From Sulfuricella sp. (lineage in GTDB: Bacteria; Pseudomonadota; Gammaproteobacteria; Burkholderiales; Sulfuricellaceae), in assembly GCA_023266195.1 (NCBI GenBank), contig JAHFRP010000009.1, positions 80,066-144,065 on the forward strand: a stretch of DNA of 64,000 nt, written 5' to 3'. A program made the position numbers and the translations under genes. Shown piece by piece: positions 1-9,391 of the stretch; within the stretch, counting starts at the first letter, position 1; each line of letters starts with the position of its first letter. The notes beneath the pieces are model-generated. The model saw only the letters and a program-made list of their open reading frames with translations, was not told the DNA's origin and ran no database searches.

Positions 1-1458
1 GATTACGACTCCGACGGCGCCACGGCCTGCGCGGTGGCGGTCCGCGCGCTGCGCGAATTCGGCGCCAGCGTCGATTACCTGGTGCCCAACCGCTTCGAAT
101 ACGGTTATGGCCTGACGCCGGAAATCGTTTGCCTTGCGGCGGAACAGAAGCCCGACATCCTGCTCACCGTGGACAACGGCATCAGCAGCGTGGCCGGCGT
201 CGAGGAGGCACACCGGCGCGGCATGGAGGTGCTGGTTACCGACCACCACCTGCCCGGCGACGAGCTGCCCGCGGCCGCCTCGATCGTCAACCCGAACCAG
301 CCGGGCTGCGCCTTTCCCAGCAAGAACCTGGCCGGCGTCGGCGTGATTTTCTACGTGATGCTGGCGCTGCGCGCCGAACTGCGCGAGCGCGGCGCATTCG
401 GCGCCAAACCCGAACCCAATCTGGCCAGACTGCTCGATCTGGTCGCGCTCGGCACCGTCGCCGACGTGGTCAGGCTCGACGACAACAACCGCATCCTGGT
501 GCAGCAGGGCCTGAAACGCATCCGCAGCGGACGCGCCTGCCCCGGCATCAATGCCCTGCTGCGGGTGGCGGGCCGCAAGGCCGAAAAAGCATCGACCTAC
601 GACCTCGGCTTCGTCGTCGGGCCGCGCCTCAACGCCGCCGGCCGGCTCGACGACATGGCGCTGGGCATCGAATGCCTGCTTGCCGACAACGACGAACACG
701 CGTTCGCCATCGCGCAGCAGCTCGACACCCTCAACCGCGAACGGCGCGAAATCGAGGCCGGCATGCAGGATCAGGCGCTCGCCGCGCTGGAGCGGGTCGA
801 GGTGAGCGAAAGCTACGCGCTCAGCCTATACGACCCCGACTGGCACCAGGGCGTCATCGGCATCCTTGCCTCCCGCCTCAAGGACAAATACCACCGCCCG
901 GTAATCGCCTTCGCCCGCGGCAACGAAGGCGAACTGAAAGGCTCCGGCCGCTCGATCGGCGGCCTGCACCTGCGCGATGCGCTGGACCGGGTGGCCAAGC
1001 GCGAACCCCACCTGCTGCAAAAGTTCGGCGGCCACGCCTTCGCCGCCGGGCTGACCATCCGGGAAGCGCACTTCGACGAATTTTCCGCCATTTTCGAGGA
1101 AATCGCCCGCTCGCTGCTGAGCCCGGGCGATCTGGAGCGCGTCATCGAAAACGACGGCAGCCTGGGCGCGGCCGAGATGAACCTGGATCTGGCTCGCGCG
1201 CTGGCGGCGCAGGTATGGGGGCAGGGTTTCCCGCAGCCGGCGTTCCACGAAACCTTCACCGTCGAAAACCAGCGCGTGGTCGGCGAAAAGCACCTGCGGC
1301 TCAGGCTGGGCAAAGCCGGCCGGGTTTTCGACGGCATCCTGTTCTTCCACCACGAACCGCTGCCGGAGCGGATCAGCGCGGTCTACCGCCTGGACGTGAA
1401 CGAATACAACGGCTCGCAAAGCCTGCAATTGATGATCGAGTATTGGGAAAGTGTATAA
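1..1458 (+). CDS. recJ: Single-stranded-DNA-specific exonuclease RecJ, 5' end outside window
   Basis: RecJ is the 5'-3' single-strand DNA exonuclease of recombinational and mismatch repair. The frame is open from base 1 and begins inside the first DHH motif (DYDSDG), so roughly 80 N-terminal residues lie outside the window. Downstream are VDNGIS, the VTDHH metal-binding motif, GPRLNAAGRL, and the DHHA1 domain with SGRS and FGGHAFAAGL, followed by a C-terminal OB-like region. The visible 485 residues agree with a family length near 570. It is followed after 31 bp by prfB, and recJ-prfB-lysS is a conserved order in Betaproteobacteria. An internal ATG at 34 is not the start, because the conserved motif lies upstream of it. 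Confidence 0.96.
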   Translation, partial: DYDSDGATACAVAVRALREFGASVDYLVPNRFEYGYGLTPEIVCLAAEQKPDILLTVDNGISSVAGVEEAHRRGMEVLVTDHHLPGDELPAAASIVNPNQPGCAFPSKNLAGVGVIFYVMLALRAELRERGAFGAKPEPNLARLLDLVALGTVADVVRLDDNNRILVQQGLKRIRSGRACPGINALLRVAGRKAEKASTYDLGFVVGPRLNAAGRLDDMALGIECLLADNDEHAFAIAQQLDTLNRERREIEAGMQDQALAALERVEVSESYALSLYDPDWHQGVIGILASRLKDKYHRPVIAFARGNEGELKGSGRSIGGLHLRDALDRVAKREPHLLQKFGGHAFAAGLTIREAHFDEFSAIFEEIARSLLSPGDLERVIENDGSLGAAEMNLDLARALAAQVWGQGFPQPAFHETFTVENQRVVGEKHLRLRLGKAGRVFDGILFFHHEPLPERISAVYRLDVNEYNGSQSLQLMIEYWESV

Positions 1459-1489
1459 TTCGCGGTTTTACCGATTAAAGCCACGAATC

Positions 1490-2594
1490 ATGGAAGCCGA
1501 ACAGCTCAACGCCATCGCCAACCGTCTCGCCGACCTTTCCGTCCGCGCGACCGACCTGCGGAGGTATCTTTGACTACGATACCAAGCAGGAACGTCTGAC
1601 CGAAGTTGTCCAGCTGCTGGAAAATCCGGCGGTATGGGACGACGCCAAGCGCGCCCAGGAACTGGGCAAGGAACGCCGCAATCTTGAAACCGTCGTCGAA
1701 ACGCTGACCCGGCTCGACCAGAGCCTGCGCGACAGCGCCGACCTGTTCGAAATGGCGAAGGAGGAAGGCGACGACGCCACGCTGGAAAGCGTCGCGACGG
1801 ATGCTGAAGCGCTGGAGAAAACCGTGGCGGAAATGGAATTCCGCCGCATGTTCTCCCACCCGATGGACCCCAACAACTGCTTCCTCGACATCCAGGCCGG
1901 CTCCGGCGGCACCGAGGCGCAGGACTGGGCATCGATGCTGTTCCGCATGTATGTGCGCTACGCCGAACGCAAGGGCTTCAAGGTGGAAATCCTGGAAGAA
2001 TCCGAGGGCGAAGTGGCGGGCCTGAAAAGCGCCACGCTCAAGATCAGCGGCGACTACGCCTTCGGCTACCTGCGCACCGAAATCGGCGTGCACCGGCTGG
2101 TGCGCAAATCCCCGTTCGATTCCGGCAACCGCCGCCACACCTCGTTCGCCAGCGTATTCGTCTACCCCGAGGTGGACGATTCGATCGAAGTCGAAATCAA
2201 TCCCGCCGATCTGCGCGTGGACACCTTCCGCGCCTCCGGCGCCGGCGGCCAGCACATCAACAAGACCGATTCCGCGATCCGCATCACCCACCTGCCGACC
2301 AACATCGTGGTGCAGTGCCAGAACGACCGCTCGCAGCACAAGAACCGCTCCGAAGCCATGTCCATGCTGAAAGCGCGTTTGTACGAACTGGAACTGCGCA
2401 AGCGCAACGAGGAAAAACAGGCGATGGAAGACTCCAAGACCGACATCGGCTGGGGCCACCAGATCCGCTCCTACGTACTCGACCAGTCGCGCATCAAGGA
2501 TTTGCGCACCAACTACGAAGTCGGCAACACCCAGGCGGTGCTCGACGGCGACCTCGACGACTTCATCGGCGCCAGTTTGAAGCAGGGAGTGTGA
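1490..2594 (+). CDS. prfB: Peptide chain release factor 2, expressed through a programmed +1 frameshift
   Basis: RF2 recognises UGA and UAA stop codons and triggers peptide release in the ribosomal A site. The gene is split: frame 1 runs 1490-1570 (27 codons) to an in-frame TGA at 1571-1573, and the product continues from 1572 after a +1 slip, giving 367 residues against about 365 in E. coli. The SPF stop-recognition motif is S207-P208-F209 and the peptidyl-hydrolysis GGQ is G252-G253-Q254. ATG 1490 is chosen because it begins the short frame leading into the shift site. The gene lies between recJ and lysS. A caller that ignores the shift would report only an N-terminally truncated protein from 1752. 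Confidence 0.97.
1560..1574 (+). promoter_or_regulatory. prfB autoregulatory +1 frameshift site
   Basis: An internal Shine-Dalgarno-like GGAGG (1560-1564) is followed by TAT, the slippery CTT (1568-1570), and TGA with a C after it (1571-1574). This is the standard RF2 arrangement. When RF2 is scarce the ribosome pauses at TGA, slips forward one base and completes RF2; when RF2 is abundant it terminates after 27 codons. Confidence 0.96.
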
Positions 2595-2644
2595 AGCCGG
2601 CGGCCTCACTCATTTCACGCACTTTTTGACATAGAACAATCATC

Positions 2645-4159
2645 ATGACCAACGAAAACCAACAAGCCGCCCCATCCCAGGACGAAAACCAGCTCATCGC
2701 CGAGCGGCGCGAAAAGCTGACTAAGCTGCGCGAACAGGGCATCGCCTTTCCCAACGATTTCGACCGCAAGGACATGGCCGGCGATCTGCATGCCGCCCAC
2801 GACGCCAAGGACAAGGAAGCGCTCGAAGCCGACAAGGTCGAGGTCGCCGTCGCCGGCCGCCTGATGCTGAAGCGGGTGATGGGCAAGGCCAGCTTCGCCA
2901 CCCTTCAGGACATGAGCGGGCGCATCCAGCTCTACATCGGCAACGACGTCGCCGGCGTCGAAACCCACGACGCCTTCAAGCGCTGGGACATGGGAGACAT
3001 CCTCGGCGCCCGCGGCACGCTGTTCAAGACCAAGACCGGCGAGCTGACGGTGCAGGTGACCGAGTTGCGCCTGCTCACCAAGAGCCTGCGCCCGCTGCCG
3101 GAGAAATTCCACGGCCTCACCGACCAGGAACAGAAATACCGCCAGCGCTACCTCGACATGATCACCAACGAGGAAACGCGCAACACCTTCATGGTGCGCA
3201 CCCGGATCATCCAGGCGATCCGCGGCTTCCTGGTGGCGCGCGGCTACCTCGAAGTGGAAACGCCGATGATGCACCCGATCCCCGGCGGCGCTTCGGCCAA
3301 GCCCTTCGTCACGCACCACAACGCGCTCGACATGGAACTGTTCCTGCGCATCGCGCCCGAGCTTTACCTCAAGCGGCTGGTGGTGGGCGGCTTCGAGAAA
3401 GTGTTCGAGATCAACCGCAATTTCCGCAACGAAGGCCTGTCCACCCGGCACAATCCCGAATTCACCATGATCGAGTTCTACGAGGCGTATCGGGATTACA
3501 AGTACATGATGGACCTGACCGAGGAAATGTTCCGCGAAACCGCCAAGGCCGTGCTCGGCCATGCCGTGGTGCCGTACCAGGGACATACCGTCAACCTGGC
3601 CCAGCCGTTCGACCGGCTGACCGTGGTGCAGGCGATCAACAAGTACCATCCCGGACGCTACAGCGACGAGCAGCTCCACGACCGCGTTTTCCTCAAGGCC
3701 GAGCTGCAAAGAATGGGCGCGAAACAGCATTTGACCGACGGCATCGGCGGCCTGCAGCTGGCGCTGTTCGAGGAAACCACCGAGCAGCTCCTGATCCAGC
3801 CCACCTTCATCGTCGATTACCCGGCCGAGGTTTCGCCGCTGGCGCGCAGCAACGACGCCAATCCCGGCATCACCGACCGGTTCGAACTGTTCATCGTCGG
3901 CCGCGAGATCGCCAACGGTTTCTCCGAGCTGAACGACCCGGAGGACCAGGCGGCGCGCTTCATGGATCAGGTGCGCCAGAAGGAAGCGGGCGACGCCGAG
4001 GCCATGCACTACGACGCCGACTACATCCGCGCTTTGGAATTCGGCCTGCCGCCGACTGCCGGCGAAGGCATCGGCATCGACCGCCTGGTGATGCTGCTGA
4101 CCGACGCCCCGAGCATCCGCGACGTGATCCTGTTCCCGCAAATGCGGCGGGAAGACTGA
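2645..4159 (+). CDS. lysS: Lysyl-tRNA synthetase, class II
   Basis: It charges tRNA-Lys with lysine in the cytoplasm. The 504-residue protein has the N-terminal OB-fold anticodon-binding domain ([18 protein letters not shown]) and the class II catalytic core. Motif 2 is represented by [11 protein letters not shown] followed by [15 protein letters not shown], and motif 3 by [13 protein letters not shown] near the C terminus. Length matches the bacterial family (about 500). It starts at ATG 2645, 50 bp after prfB; the two are adjacent in most proteobacteria and are probably cotranscribed. A long open frame on the opposite strand (2615-4210) is a GC-driven shadow. Confidence 0.97.
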   Translation: MTNENQQAAPSQDENQLIAERREKLTKLREQGIAFPNDFDRKDMAGDLHAAHDAKDKEALEADKVEVAVAGRLMLKRVMGKASFATLQDMSGRIQLYIGNDVAGVETHDAFKRWDMGDILGARGTLFKTKTGELTVQVTELRLLTKSLRPLPEKFHGLTDQEQKYRQRYLDMITNEETRNTFMVRTRIIQAIRGFLVARGYLEVETPMMHPIPGGASAKPFVTHHNALDMELFLRIAPELYLKRLVVGGFEKVFEINRNFRNEGLSTRHNPEFTMIEFYEAYRDYKYMMDLTEEMFRETAKAVLGHAVVPYQGHTVNLAQPFDRLTVVQAINKYHPGRYSDEQLHDRVFLKAELQRMGAKQHLTDGIGGLQLALFEETTEQLLIQPTFIVDYPAEVSPLARSNDANPGITDRFELFIVGREIANGFSELNDPEDQAARFMDQVRQKEAGDAEAMHYDADYIRALEFGLPPTAGEGIGIDRLVMLLTDAPSIRDVILFPQMRRED

Positions 4160-4169
4160 TTGACGACAA

Positions 4170-4317
4170 CTTACCGCCGATGAACGCCGATTAACGCCGA
4201 TGGTAACCATCCAGGACGATTCAAATCATATTCACTACGGCCACTCGCCCAGCGGATAGCCGAAATCTTCGGTTACGCCATGGCACATCGGCGTTTATCT
4301 GCGTTCATCGGCGGCCA
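4170..4317. repeat. Imperfect palindromic repeat between lysS and yaeQ
   Basis: The left arm (about 4172-4202) is built from repeated GCCGATGAACGCCGATTAAC-type units. The right arm (about 4286-4317) is its imperfect reverse complement, ending ATCGGCGGC. The whole can fold into a long stem in the 186-bp gap. A shared tail, AAATAAGTTTTTA, follows the right arm (about 4318-4330) and recurs near 5990, suggesting a second degenerate copy there. A role as lysS terminator is possible but there is no clean U-tract. Confidence 0.7.
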
Positions 4318-4345
4318 AATAAGTTTTTAATGTTGGTAAACCACA

Positions 4346-4903
4346 ATGGCTCTCAAGGCAACGATATTCAAGGCCGATCTGCAAATCGCGGACATGGATC
4401 GCCACTACTACCAGACCCACGCGCTCACCCTCGCCCGCCATCCGTCCGAGACCGACGAGCGCATGATGGTGCGCGTCCTCGCCTTTGCGCGCCACGCGCA
4501 TGAAGCCCTGGTTTTCGCCAAGGGACTGAGCGAATCCGATGAACCCGACCTGTGGCAGAAGGATCTGACCGGCGCCATCGAACTGTGGATCGAGCTCGGC
4601 CAGCCCGACGAAAAACGCATCCTGAAAGCCTGCGGGCGCGCGCAGCAAGTCGTCATCTACACCTACAGCGGCCACGGCGCCGACATCTGGTGGAACCAGA
4701 TCGCATCCAAGCTGGAACGGCTCAAGAACCTCACCGTGATCAGCCTGTCCGCCTCCACCAGCCAGGCGCTCGCCGGACTGGTGCAGCGCAGCATGCGGCT
4801 GCAATGCACCATCCAGGACGGCCATCTCTGGCTGGCGGACGACAAGGAAAACGTGCCGGCCGAGCTGGCATGGCTCAAAGCCCCGCCGGAAGCGTTCCAC
4901 TGA
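4346..4903 (+). CDS. yaeQ: YaeQ family protein
   Basis: The protein has 185 residues, the usual YaeQ length. YaeQ proteins have a PD-(D/E)XK nuclease-like fold of unresolved function; the E. coli homologue was isolated through suppression of an RfaH defect. Recognisable segments are ALKATIFKADLQIADMDRHY at the N terminus, HPSETDERMMVRVLAFA, ELWIELGQPDEKRI and YSGHGADIWWNQ. It starts at ATG 4346 after the palindromic repeat and is followed after 13 bp by the DUF2288 gene, so the two are probably cotranscribed. Family assignment is secure; cellular role is not known. Confidence 0.9.
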   Translation: MALKATIFKADLQIADMDRHYYQTHALTLARHPSETDERMMVRVLAFARHAHEALVFAKGLSESDEPDLWQKDLTGAIELWIELGQPDEKRILKACGRAQQVVIYTYSGHGADIWWNQIASKLERLKNLTVISLSASTSQALAGLVQRSMRLQCTIQDGHLWLADDKENVPAELAWLKAPPEAFH

Positions 4904-4916
4904 CGCGGCGCACGGA

Positions 4917-5207
4917 ATGACCGACGACATCCTCCGCACCCGGCTCAACCAGGAAACCTCGCGCATCGCCTGGAAGGAACTGCTGCGCTTCTTTGCCGGC
5001 GGATCGGTCATCGCGGTCGGCGGGGAACTGGACCTGCTCGAAGTCGCCGTTCACATTTCGAACGACGACAAGGAGCAAATCGAGCAGTGGCTCGACCAGG
5101 AAAAAATCGGGAAAGTCTCCGACGAACAGGCCAGGACATGGCTTGAAACCGGCGCCGAAGTCTGGGCGGTGGTGGTCAAGCCGTGGATATTGGTTCAGTC
5201 CGTGTAA
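4917..5207 (+). CDS. DUF2288 family protein
   Basis: This is a small soluble protein of 96 residues. The pattern LNQETSRIAWKELLRFFAGG near the N terminus, then VAVHISNDD and a C-terminal WAVVVKPWILVQ, fits the DUF2288 family, which has no assigned biochemical function. It lies 13 bp downstream of yaeQ in the same direction. There is no signal peptide and no membrane segment. The family call rests on recalled sequence pattern, not a search. Confidence 0.75.
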   Translation: MTDDILRTRLNQETSRIAWKELLRFFAGGSVIAVGGELDLLEVAVHISNDDKEQIEQWLDQEKIGKVSDEQARTWLETGAEVWAVVVKPWILVQSV

Positions 5208-5337
5208 ACGCTTCGCAACCGCTTTTTTCCCCGACTACCGATCCGCCTCTTGTCCGCCGCCATCCGTTCGACTATCCATAAAAGGTGGCGCGTGGTAAAT
5301 TCGGCACGGCTGCGCTAAATTACCCGGAGAATTCGCC

Positions 5338-5949
5338 ATGGCAGATCCTTCCAGCAAAACCAGTCCGTTCGTCATCGCCGCATCCATCGCGCTGGTCCTT
5401 TTCAGCATCGTGGGCATCGGCGCCATGACCGGCTGGCTCCCCCGGCACGAGCCGCAAGCAGAACCTCCGGCCATCGCCCAGACAACCCAGGCGCCCATGC
5501 CGCAGCGGGAAGCCGCCGCCGAGCAACCGCCGCCGAGTGCCGCCCAACCCTCCCACCGCACCGCTGAAAAAACCCGGACGGAAAGCAAGCCGAAGCAATC
5601 CGTCATGGCAAAAACCTGCGCCAATTGCGGCGTCATCACCTCTATCAGGACCATCGAGCAAGCCGGCGAGGCCAGCGGCCTGGGCACGCTCGCCGGCGGC
5701 ATCGCCGGCGCCGTGCTCGGCCACCAGATCGGCCAGGGCACCGGCAGGGACGTCGCCACCATCGCCGGCGCGGTAGGCGGCGGTTATGCCGGCCACCAGA
5801 TCGAGCGCAAGATCAAAACCACCACCCATTACGAGATCGTCGTCCGCATGGAAGACGGCAGCCATCGCACCATGATGCAGCAAACCCAGCCGGCGTTCGC
5901 CATCGGCGACAAGGTCAAGATCGTTGACGGCGCGCTGGTGCGCGATTGA
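5338..5949 (+). CDS. Membrane-anchored glycine-zipper (SlyB/17-kDa antigen-like) protein
   Basis: The 203-residue protein has one N-terminal hydrophobic segment (about residues 11-32) and then a Pro/Gln/Ala-rich spacer to about residue 85. A cysteine pair (CANCG) precedes a glycine zipper (GTLAGGIAGAVLGHQIGQG, then AGAVGGGYAGHQIE). The C-terminal region (YEIVVRMEDGSHR) resembles the end of SlyB/Rickettsia 17-kDa antigen proteins, which span or line the cell envelope. There is no lipobox, so the N-terminal helix is probably a signal anchor. It stands alone before copA, with about 105 bp to the next start. Confidence 0.8.
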   Translation: MADPSSKTSPFVIAASIALVLFSIVGIGAMTGWLPRHEPQAEPPAIAQTTQAPMPQREAAAEQPPPSAAQPSHRTAEKTRTESKPKQSVMAKTCANCGVITSIRTIEQAGEASGLGTLAGGIAGAVLGHQIGQGTGRDVATIAGAVGGGYAGHQIERKIKTTTHYEIVVRMEDGSHRTMMQQTQPAFAIGDKVKIVDGALVRD

Positions 5950-6054
5950 CGTGAAACTCGCGAAGCCATGAAATATCAATCTGCGGTTAAATAAGTTTTT
6001 ACGGTTGAACGGAGATGCGGCGGAACGAATCGGATAATGTAAAATCCTTTCTCT

Positions 6055-8433
6055 ATGGCCGCTTCCACTCCCCGACAGCTTGAACTCCGCATCGAAGGCA
6101 TGACTTGCGCCGCCTGTTCGGCGCGCATCGAGAAAAACCTCAACAAGCTGCCCGGCGTGACAGCCGCGGTCAACCTCGCCAGCGAGAAGGCGCGGATCGA
6201 ATACGACCCTGCTCAGGCAACGCCCGCCGATCTGGTGCAGACCATCCGCAAAACGGGCTTCGCCGTGCCGGACCAGGACATCACGCTGGCGCTTGAAGGC
6301 ATGACCTGCGCCGCCTGCGCCGCCCGCATCGAAAAAGTGTTGAACAGGATCGACGGCGTCAGCGCCGCCGTCAATTTCGCCACCGAAAAAGCCCGCGTCC
6401 GCGTCGCACCGGGCTCAGCCACGGTGGAAACGCTGATCGCCGCCATCGCCAAAGCCGGCTACGGCGCACACGAATCGGTTGGCACCGGCCGCGCCGAGGA
6501 GAAAGCGCGCCGCGCCGCAGCCTATCGAAAGGAAACCCGTGTGTTCTGGATGGCCGCGGCGCTGACGCTGCCGCTGCTGGCGCAGATGGGCGCCATGGCT
6601 TTCGGCCAGCACGAAGATTTCATGCCGCGCTGGCTGCAATGGCTGCTCGCCACGCCGGTGCAGTTCTGGGCGGGCAAACGCTTTTATGTTGGCGCCTGGC
6701 ACGCCTTACGCGGCGGCGGCGCCAACATGGACGTGCTGGTCGCGCTCGGCACCAGCATGGCGTATTTTCTCAGCGCCGTCGTCACCCTGTTCGGCCTGGA
6801 GCAGCACGTGTATTTCGAGGCCGGCGCCGCCGTCATCACCCTGGTGCTGATGGGCAAGCTGCTGGAAGCGCGCGCCAAGGCAGGCACTTCGGCGGCGATA
6901 GAGGAACTGGTCAAGCTCCAGCCGAAAACCGCGCTCATCGAGCGCGACGGCGAAACGATCGAAGTCGATGCCGCCAGTCTCAAGGTCGGCGACATCTTCA
7001 TCGTCCGCGCCGGCGAGAACATCCCGGTGGACGGGGAAGTGACCGAAGGCCGCTCCAGCGCGGTCGAAGCCATGCTCACCGGCGAAAGCCTGCCGGTCGC
7101 CAAGGAACCCGGCGCCAAAGTCTACGCCGCCACCCGCAACCAGGACGGCATGCTGAAGTGCCGCGCCACCGGCGTGGGCAGCCACACCGTGCTGGCCGGC
7201 ATCATCCGCCTGGTGGAACAGGCGCAGGGCTCGAAAGCGCCGATCCAGCGCCTGGCCGACGTCATTTCCGGCATTTTCGTGCCGGTGGTGGTCGGCGTCA
7301 GCCTCGCCACCTTCGGCCTGTGGTGGGGCCTCTCCGGCGAATTCACCCCGGCGCTGATCGACGCCGTGGCGGTACTGGTGATCGCCTGCCCCTGCGCGCT
7401 GGGGCTGGCCACGCCCACCGCGATCATGGTCGGCACCGGCAACGGCGCCAAGGCCGGCATCCTGATCCGGAATGCGGAAGCGCTGGAACGAGCGGAGAAA
7501 ATCCGCACTCTGGTGGTGGACAAGACCGGCACCCTGACCGAGGGCCGCCCGGCGGTGACCGACGTCGTCGCGGCGCATGCCGCCGCGGAGGAAGTGCTCC
7601 GCCTGGCCGCCACGCTGGAACAGGGCTCGGAGCACCCGCTGGCGCAGGCGGTGCTGGCCCGCGCCGCCGAGGCGGGCATCCGGCCGGATTCGGTCGCCGA
7701 ATTCGGCTCGATCACCGGCAAGGGCGTGCGGGGCGAAATCGGCGGACAGCTCCACTGGCTCGGTTCCCCGGCGCTGATGGTCGAACAGGGCATGACGGTG
7801 GACAATGCCCTCGTCGCCGGACTGCAAGCTCAGGGAAAAACGGTGGTCGCCGTCGGAACGCCACACGGCGTGGCGGGCTATCTCGCCATCGCCGACGTGC
7901 TGCGCGCCACCTCGGTGCAGGCTGTGGCGCGCCTGCGGGCAATGGGCATCGAGGTCGTCATGCTCACCGGCGATAATGCCGCCGCCGCCCGCGCCATCGC
8001 CGCGCAGGCCGGGGTCGATCGCCATCTCGCGGAAGTGCTGCCGCAGGACAAGGCGGCAGAAATCCAGAAGCTCAAGGGCCAGGGCAAAGTGGTGGGCATG
8101 GCCGGCGACGGCATCAACGACGCGCCCGCGCTGGCCGCGGCGGACGTCAGCTTCGCGCTCGGCAGCGGCGCCGACGTGGCGATCGAGACCGCCGACGTCA
8201 CCCTGATGCGCAACGACCTGGCGAGCGTGGCCGACGCGATCGAACTTTCCCGCGCCACCCTGAAAAAAATCCGCCAGAATCTGTTCTTCGCCTTTGTCTA
8301 CAACGTGCTGGGAATTCCGCTGGCGGCGCTGGGCATGTTGAACCCGGTGATCGCCGGGGCGGCGATGGCGATGAGCTCGGTGTCGGTGGTGAGCAACTCG
8401 CTGCTGCTCAAACGCTGGAAGGCCGGATTGTAG
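6055..8433 (+). CDS. copA: Copper-exporting P1B-type ATPase CopA with two metal-binding domains
   Basis: It pumps Cu(I) out of the cytoplasm across the inner membrane using ATP. The 792-residue protein has two HMA domains, each with GMTCAAC (cysteines near residues 18-21 and 85-88). Eight predicted membrane segments follow, with the Cu(I)-selective CPC at 445-447. Other ATPase motifs are LTGES (actuator), DKTGT (phosphorylated D489), SEHPLAQA (the HP motif) and GDGIND near 684. The copZ-like gene follows after 67 bp, so ATPase and chaperone are probably coexpressed. No CueR gene is nearby. Confidence 0.96.
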   Translation: MAASTPRQLELRIEGMTCAACSARIEKNLNKLPGVTAAVNLASEKARIEYDPAQATPADLVQTIRKTGFAVPDQDITLALEGMTCAACAARIEKVLNRIDGVSAAVNFATEKARVRVAPGSATVETLIAAIAKAGYGAHESVGTGRAEEKARRAAAYRKETRVFWMAAALTLPLLAQMGAMAFGQHEDFMPRWLQWLLATPVQFWAGKRFYVGAWHALRGGGANMDVLVALGTSMAYFLSAVVTLFGLEQHVYFEAGAAVITLVLMGKLLEARAKAGTSAAIEELVKLQPKTALIERDGETIEVDAASLKVGDIFIVRAGENIPVDGEVTEGRSSAVEAMLTGESLPVAKEPGAKVYAATRNQDGMLKCRATGVGSHTVLAGIIRLVEQAQGSKAPIQRLADVISGIFVPVVVGVSLATFGLWWGLSGEFTPALIDAVAVLVIACPCALGLATPTAIMVGTGNGAKAGILIRNAEALERAEKIRTLVVDKTGTLTEGRPAVTDVVAAHAAAEEVLRLAATLEQGSEHPLAQAVLARAAEAGIRPDSVAEFGSITGKGVRGEIGGQLHWLGSPALMVEQGMTVDNALVAGLQAQGKTVVAVGTPHGVAGYLAIADVLRATSVQAVARLRAMGIEVVMLTGDNAAAARAIAAQAGVDRHLAEVLPQDKAAEIQKLKGQGKVVGMAGDGINDAPALAAADVSFALGSGADVAIETADVTLMRNDLASVADAIELSRATLKKIRQNLFFAFVYNVLGIPLAALGMLNPVIAGAAMAMSSVSVVSNSLLLKRWKAGL

Positions 8434-8435
8434 GG

Positions 8436-8453
8436 CCGAATTGATTCGGCCAG
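8436..8453 (+). other. Hairpin between copA and copZ
   Basis: GGCCGAAT and ATTCGGCC form a perfect short palindrome directly after the copA stop. No T-run follows, so it is more likely an mRNA-stabilising or attenuating hairpin than a strong terminator. Function is inferred from position only. Confidence 0.4.
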
Positions 8454-8500
8454 CTCAAGCTGGGCGAACACCCGCCATTTTGTTTATTTAGGAGCCTCAA

Positions 8501-8716
8501 ATGGAGAAAATCACTCTCGCCGTCAAAGGCATGACCTGCATGGGCTGCGTGCGCAGCGTGAAGAACGTCCTGGAGCCGATTCCCGGCGTCGGCAGCGTGG
8601 ACATCGACCTCGGAAACGGCCTGGTCGCCATCGCCTACGATGCCGCCAAGACCGGCGCGGATCAATTCAAGGCGGCGATTCAGGACGCCGGCTATGAAGT
8701 CGTCGGTAACAGTTGA
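8501..8716 (+). CDS. copZ: HMA-domain copper chaperone, CopZ-like
   Basis: This single-domain heavy-metal-associated protein has 71 residues, the usual CopZ length. The metal site is GMTCMGC (cysteines at 13 and 16), followed by VRSVKNVLEPIPGV and DIDLGNGLVAI, the beta-alpha-beta pattern of the ferredoxin-like HMA fold. It probably shuttles Cu(I) to CopA in the cytoplasm. A good ribosome-binding site (TTTAGGAGCC) lies upstream of ATG 8501. The second variable position of the CxxC loop is glycine, as in CopZ/CopA-type sites. Confidence 0.88.
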   Translation: MEKITLAVKGMTCMGCVRSVKNVLEPIPGVGSVDIDLGNGLVAIAYDAAKTGADQFKAAIQDAGYEVVGNS

Positions 8717-8767
8717 TAAATCGCGGCAAATTCTTCATCATGAAGCCTTGCCGATTCCCGCCCAGCC

Positions 8768-9391
8768 ATGAACCTTCCCGATTTTGTCCCGCTCTTCGAC
8801 CTCGCCCACGGGTTCCCGCCCGTTGCGGCGGCCGGGTCTTTCTTCCCGTTTCTCAGGAGGGAAAAACCGGAGACCATCGGCAAAGACATGCTCCAGGCCA
8901 TCAACCAGGCGGTTTACAAATTCCTCGAAGTTCGCGGCGTGACGAACTTCAAGGTTTACACTATCGCCTACGACAGCCATCCGGTGGTGCTGATCCAGGC
9001 CGAACCGCAAAAGAAACTGCGCTTTTCCAACATCATCGAGATCCAGCTCAAGAAAACCATTCGGGCCAACCTGTCGATCGAAGTGCCCGCCGTGTTCTGG
9101 CGCTTCAAGACCGACTATAGCGAAGCACCCGGCCCGGAGCAGGCCGATTATGAATTCGAGGAGCAGCCGCATTATCCGCAGGACCAGGGCAAAACCCAGC
9201 AGGAGCAAGCAACCCTGCTGGAACAGGCGAAGACCGTGGGGGAACCCCTGGAGCAGGACAGCGCACTTCACGCCTCGCCCAACCAGACGCTGAACAACAT
9301 GCATGTAGAAGAAATCGATATTTCCATGGGCGAGTTCGACGAGTTTCTCAAGGGCGCCGCCAACACAGAAAAGAAGGATAAACAGCCATGA
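8768..9391 (+). CDS. Unknown protein, first of a coupled pair
   Basis: I do not recognise this 207-residue protein. The middle (about residues 40-115) looks folded, with ALPHA-beta alternation (AINQAVYKFLEVRGV, NFKVYTIAYDSHPVVLIQ). The region from about 120 to 185 is acidic, Gln/Glu-rich and probably disordered. The tail has EIDISMGEFDEFLKG followed by a Lys-rich end. There is no signal peptide. The start is uncertain: ATG 8768 has a weak ribosome-binding site, while an AGGAGGG at 8855-8861 points toward a later start such as ATG 8888. The stop overlaps the start of the next gene by 4 bp. Confidence 0.6.
   Translation: MNLPDFVPLFDLAHGFPPVAAAGSFFPFLRREKPETIGKDMLQAINQAVYKFLEVRGVTNFKVYTIAYDSHPVVLIQAEPQKKLRFSNIIEIQLKKTIRANLSIEVPAVFWRFKTDYSEAPGPEQADYEFEEQPHYPQDQGKTQQEQATLLEQAKTVGEPLEQDSALHASPNQTLNNMHVEEIDISMGEFDEFLKGAANTEKKDKQP

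Noticed and set aside
2615..4210. 531-codon open frame on the strand opposite lysS
   Set aside because: It is the reading shadow of a GC-rich conserved gene; composition is His/Val/Arg-heavy without any motif, and lysS is certain.
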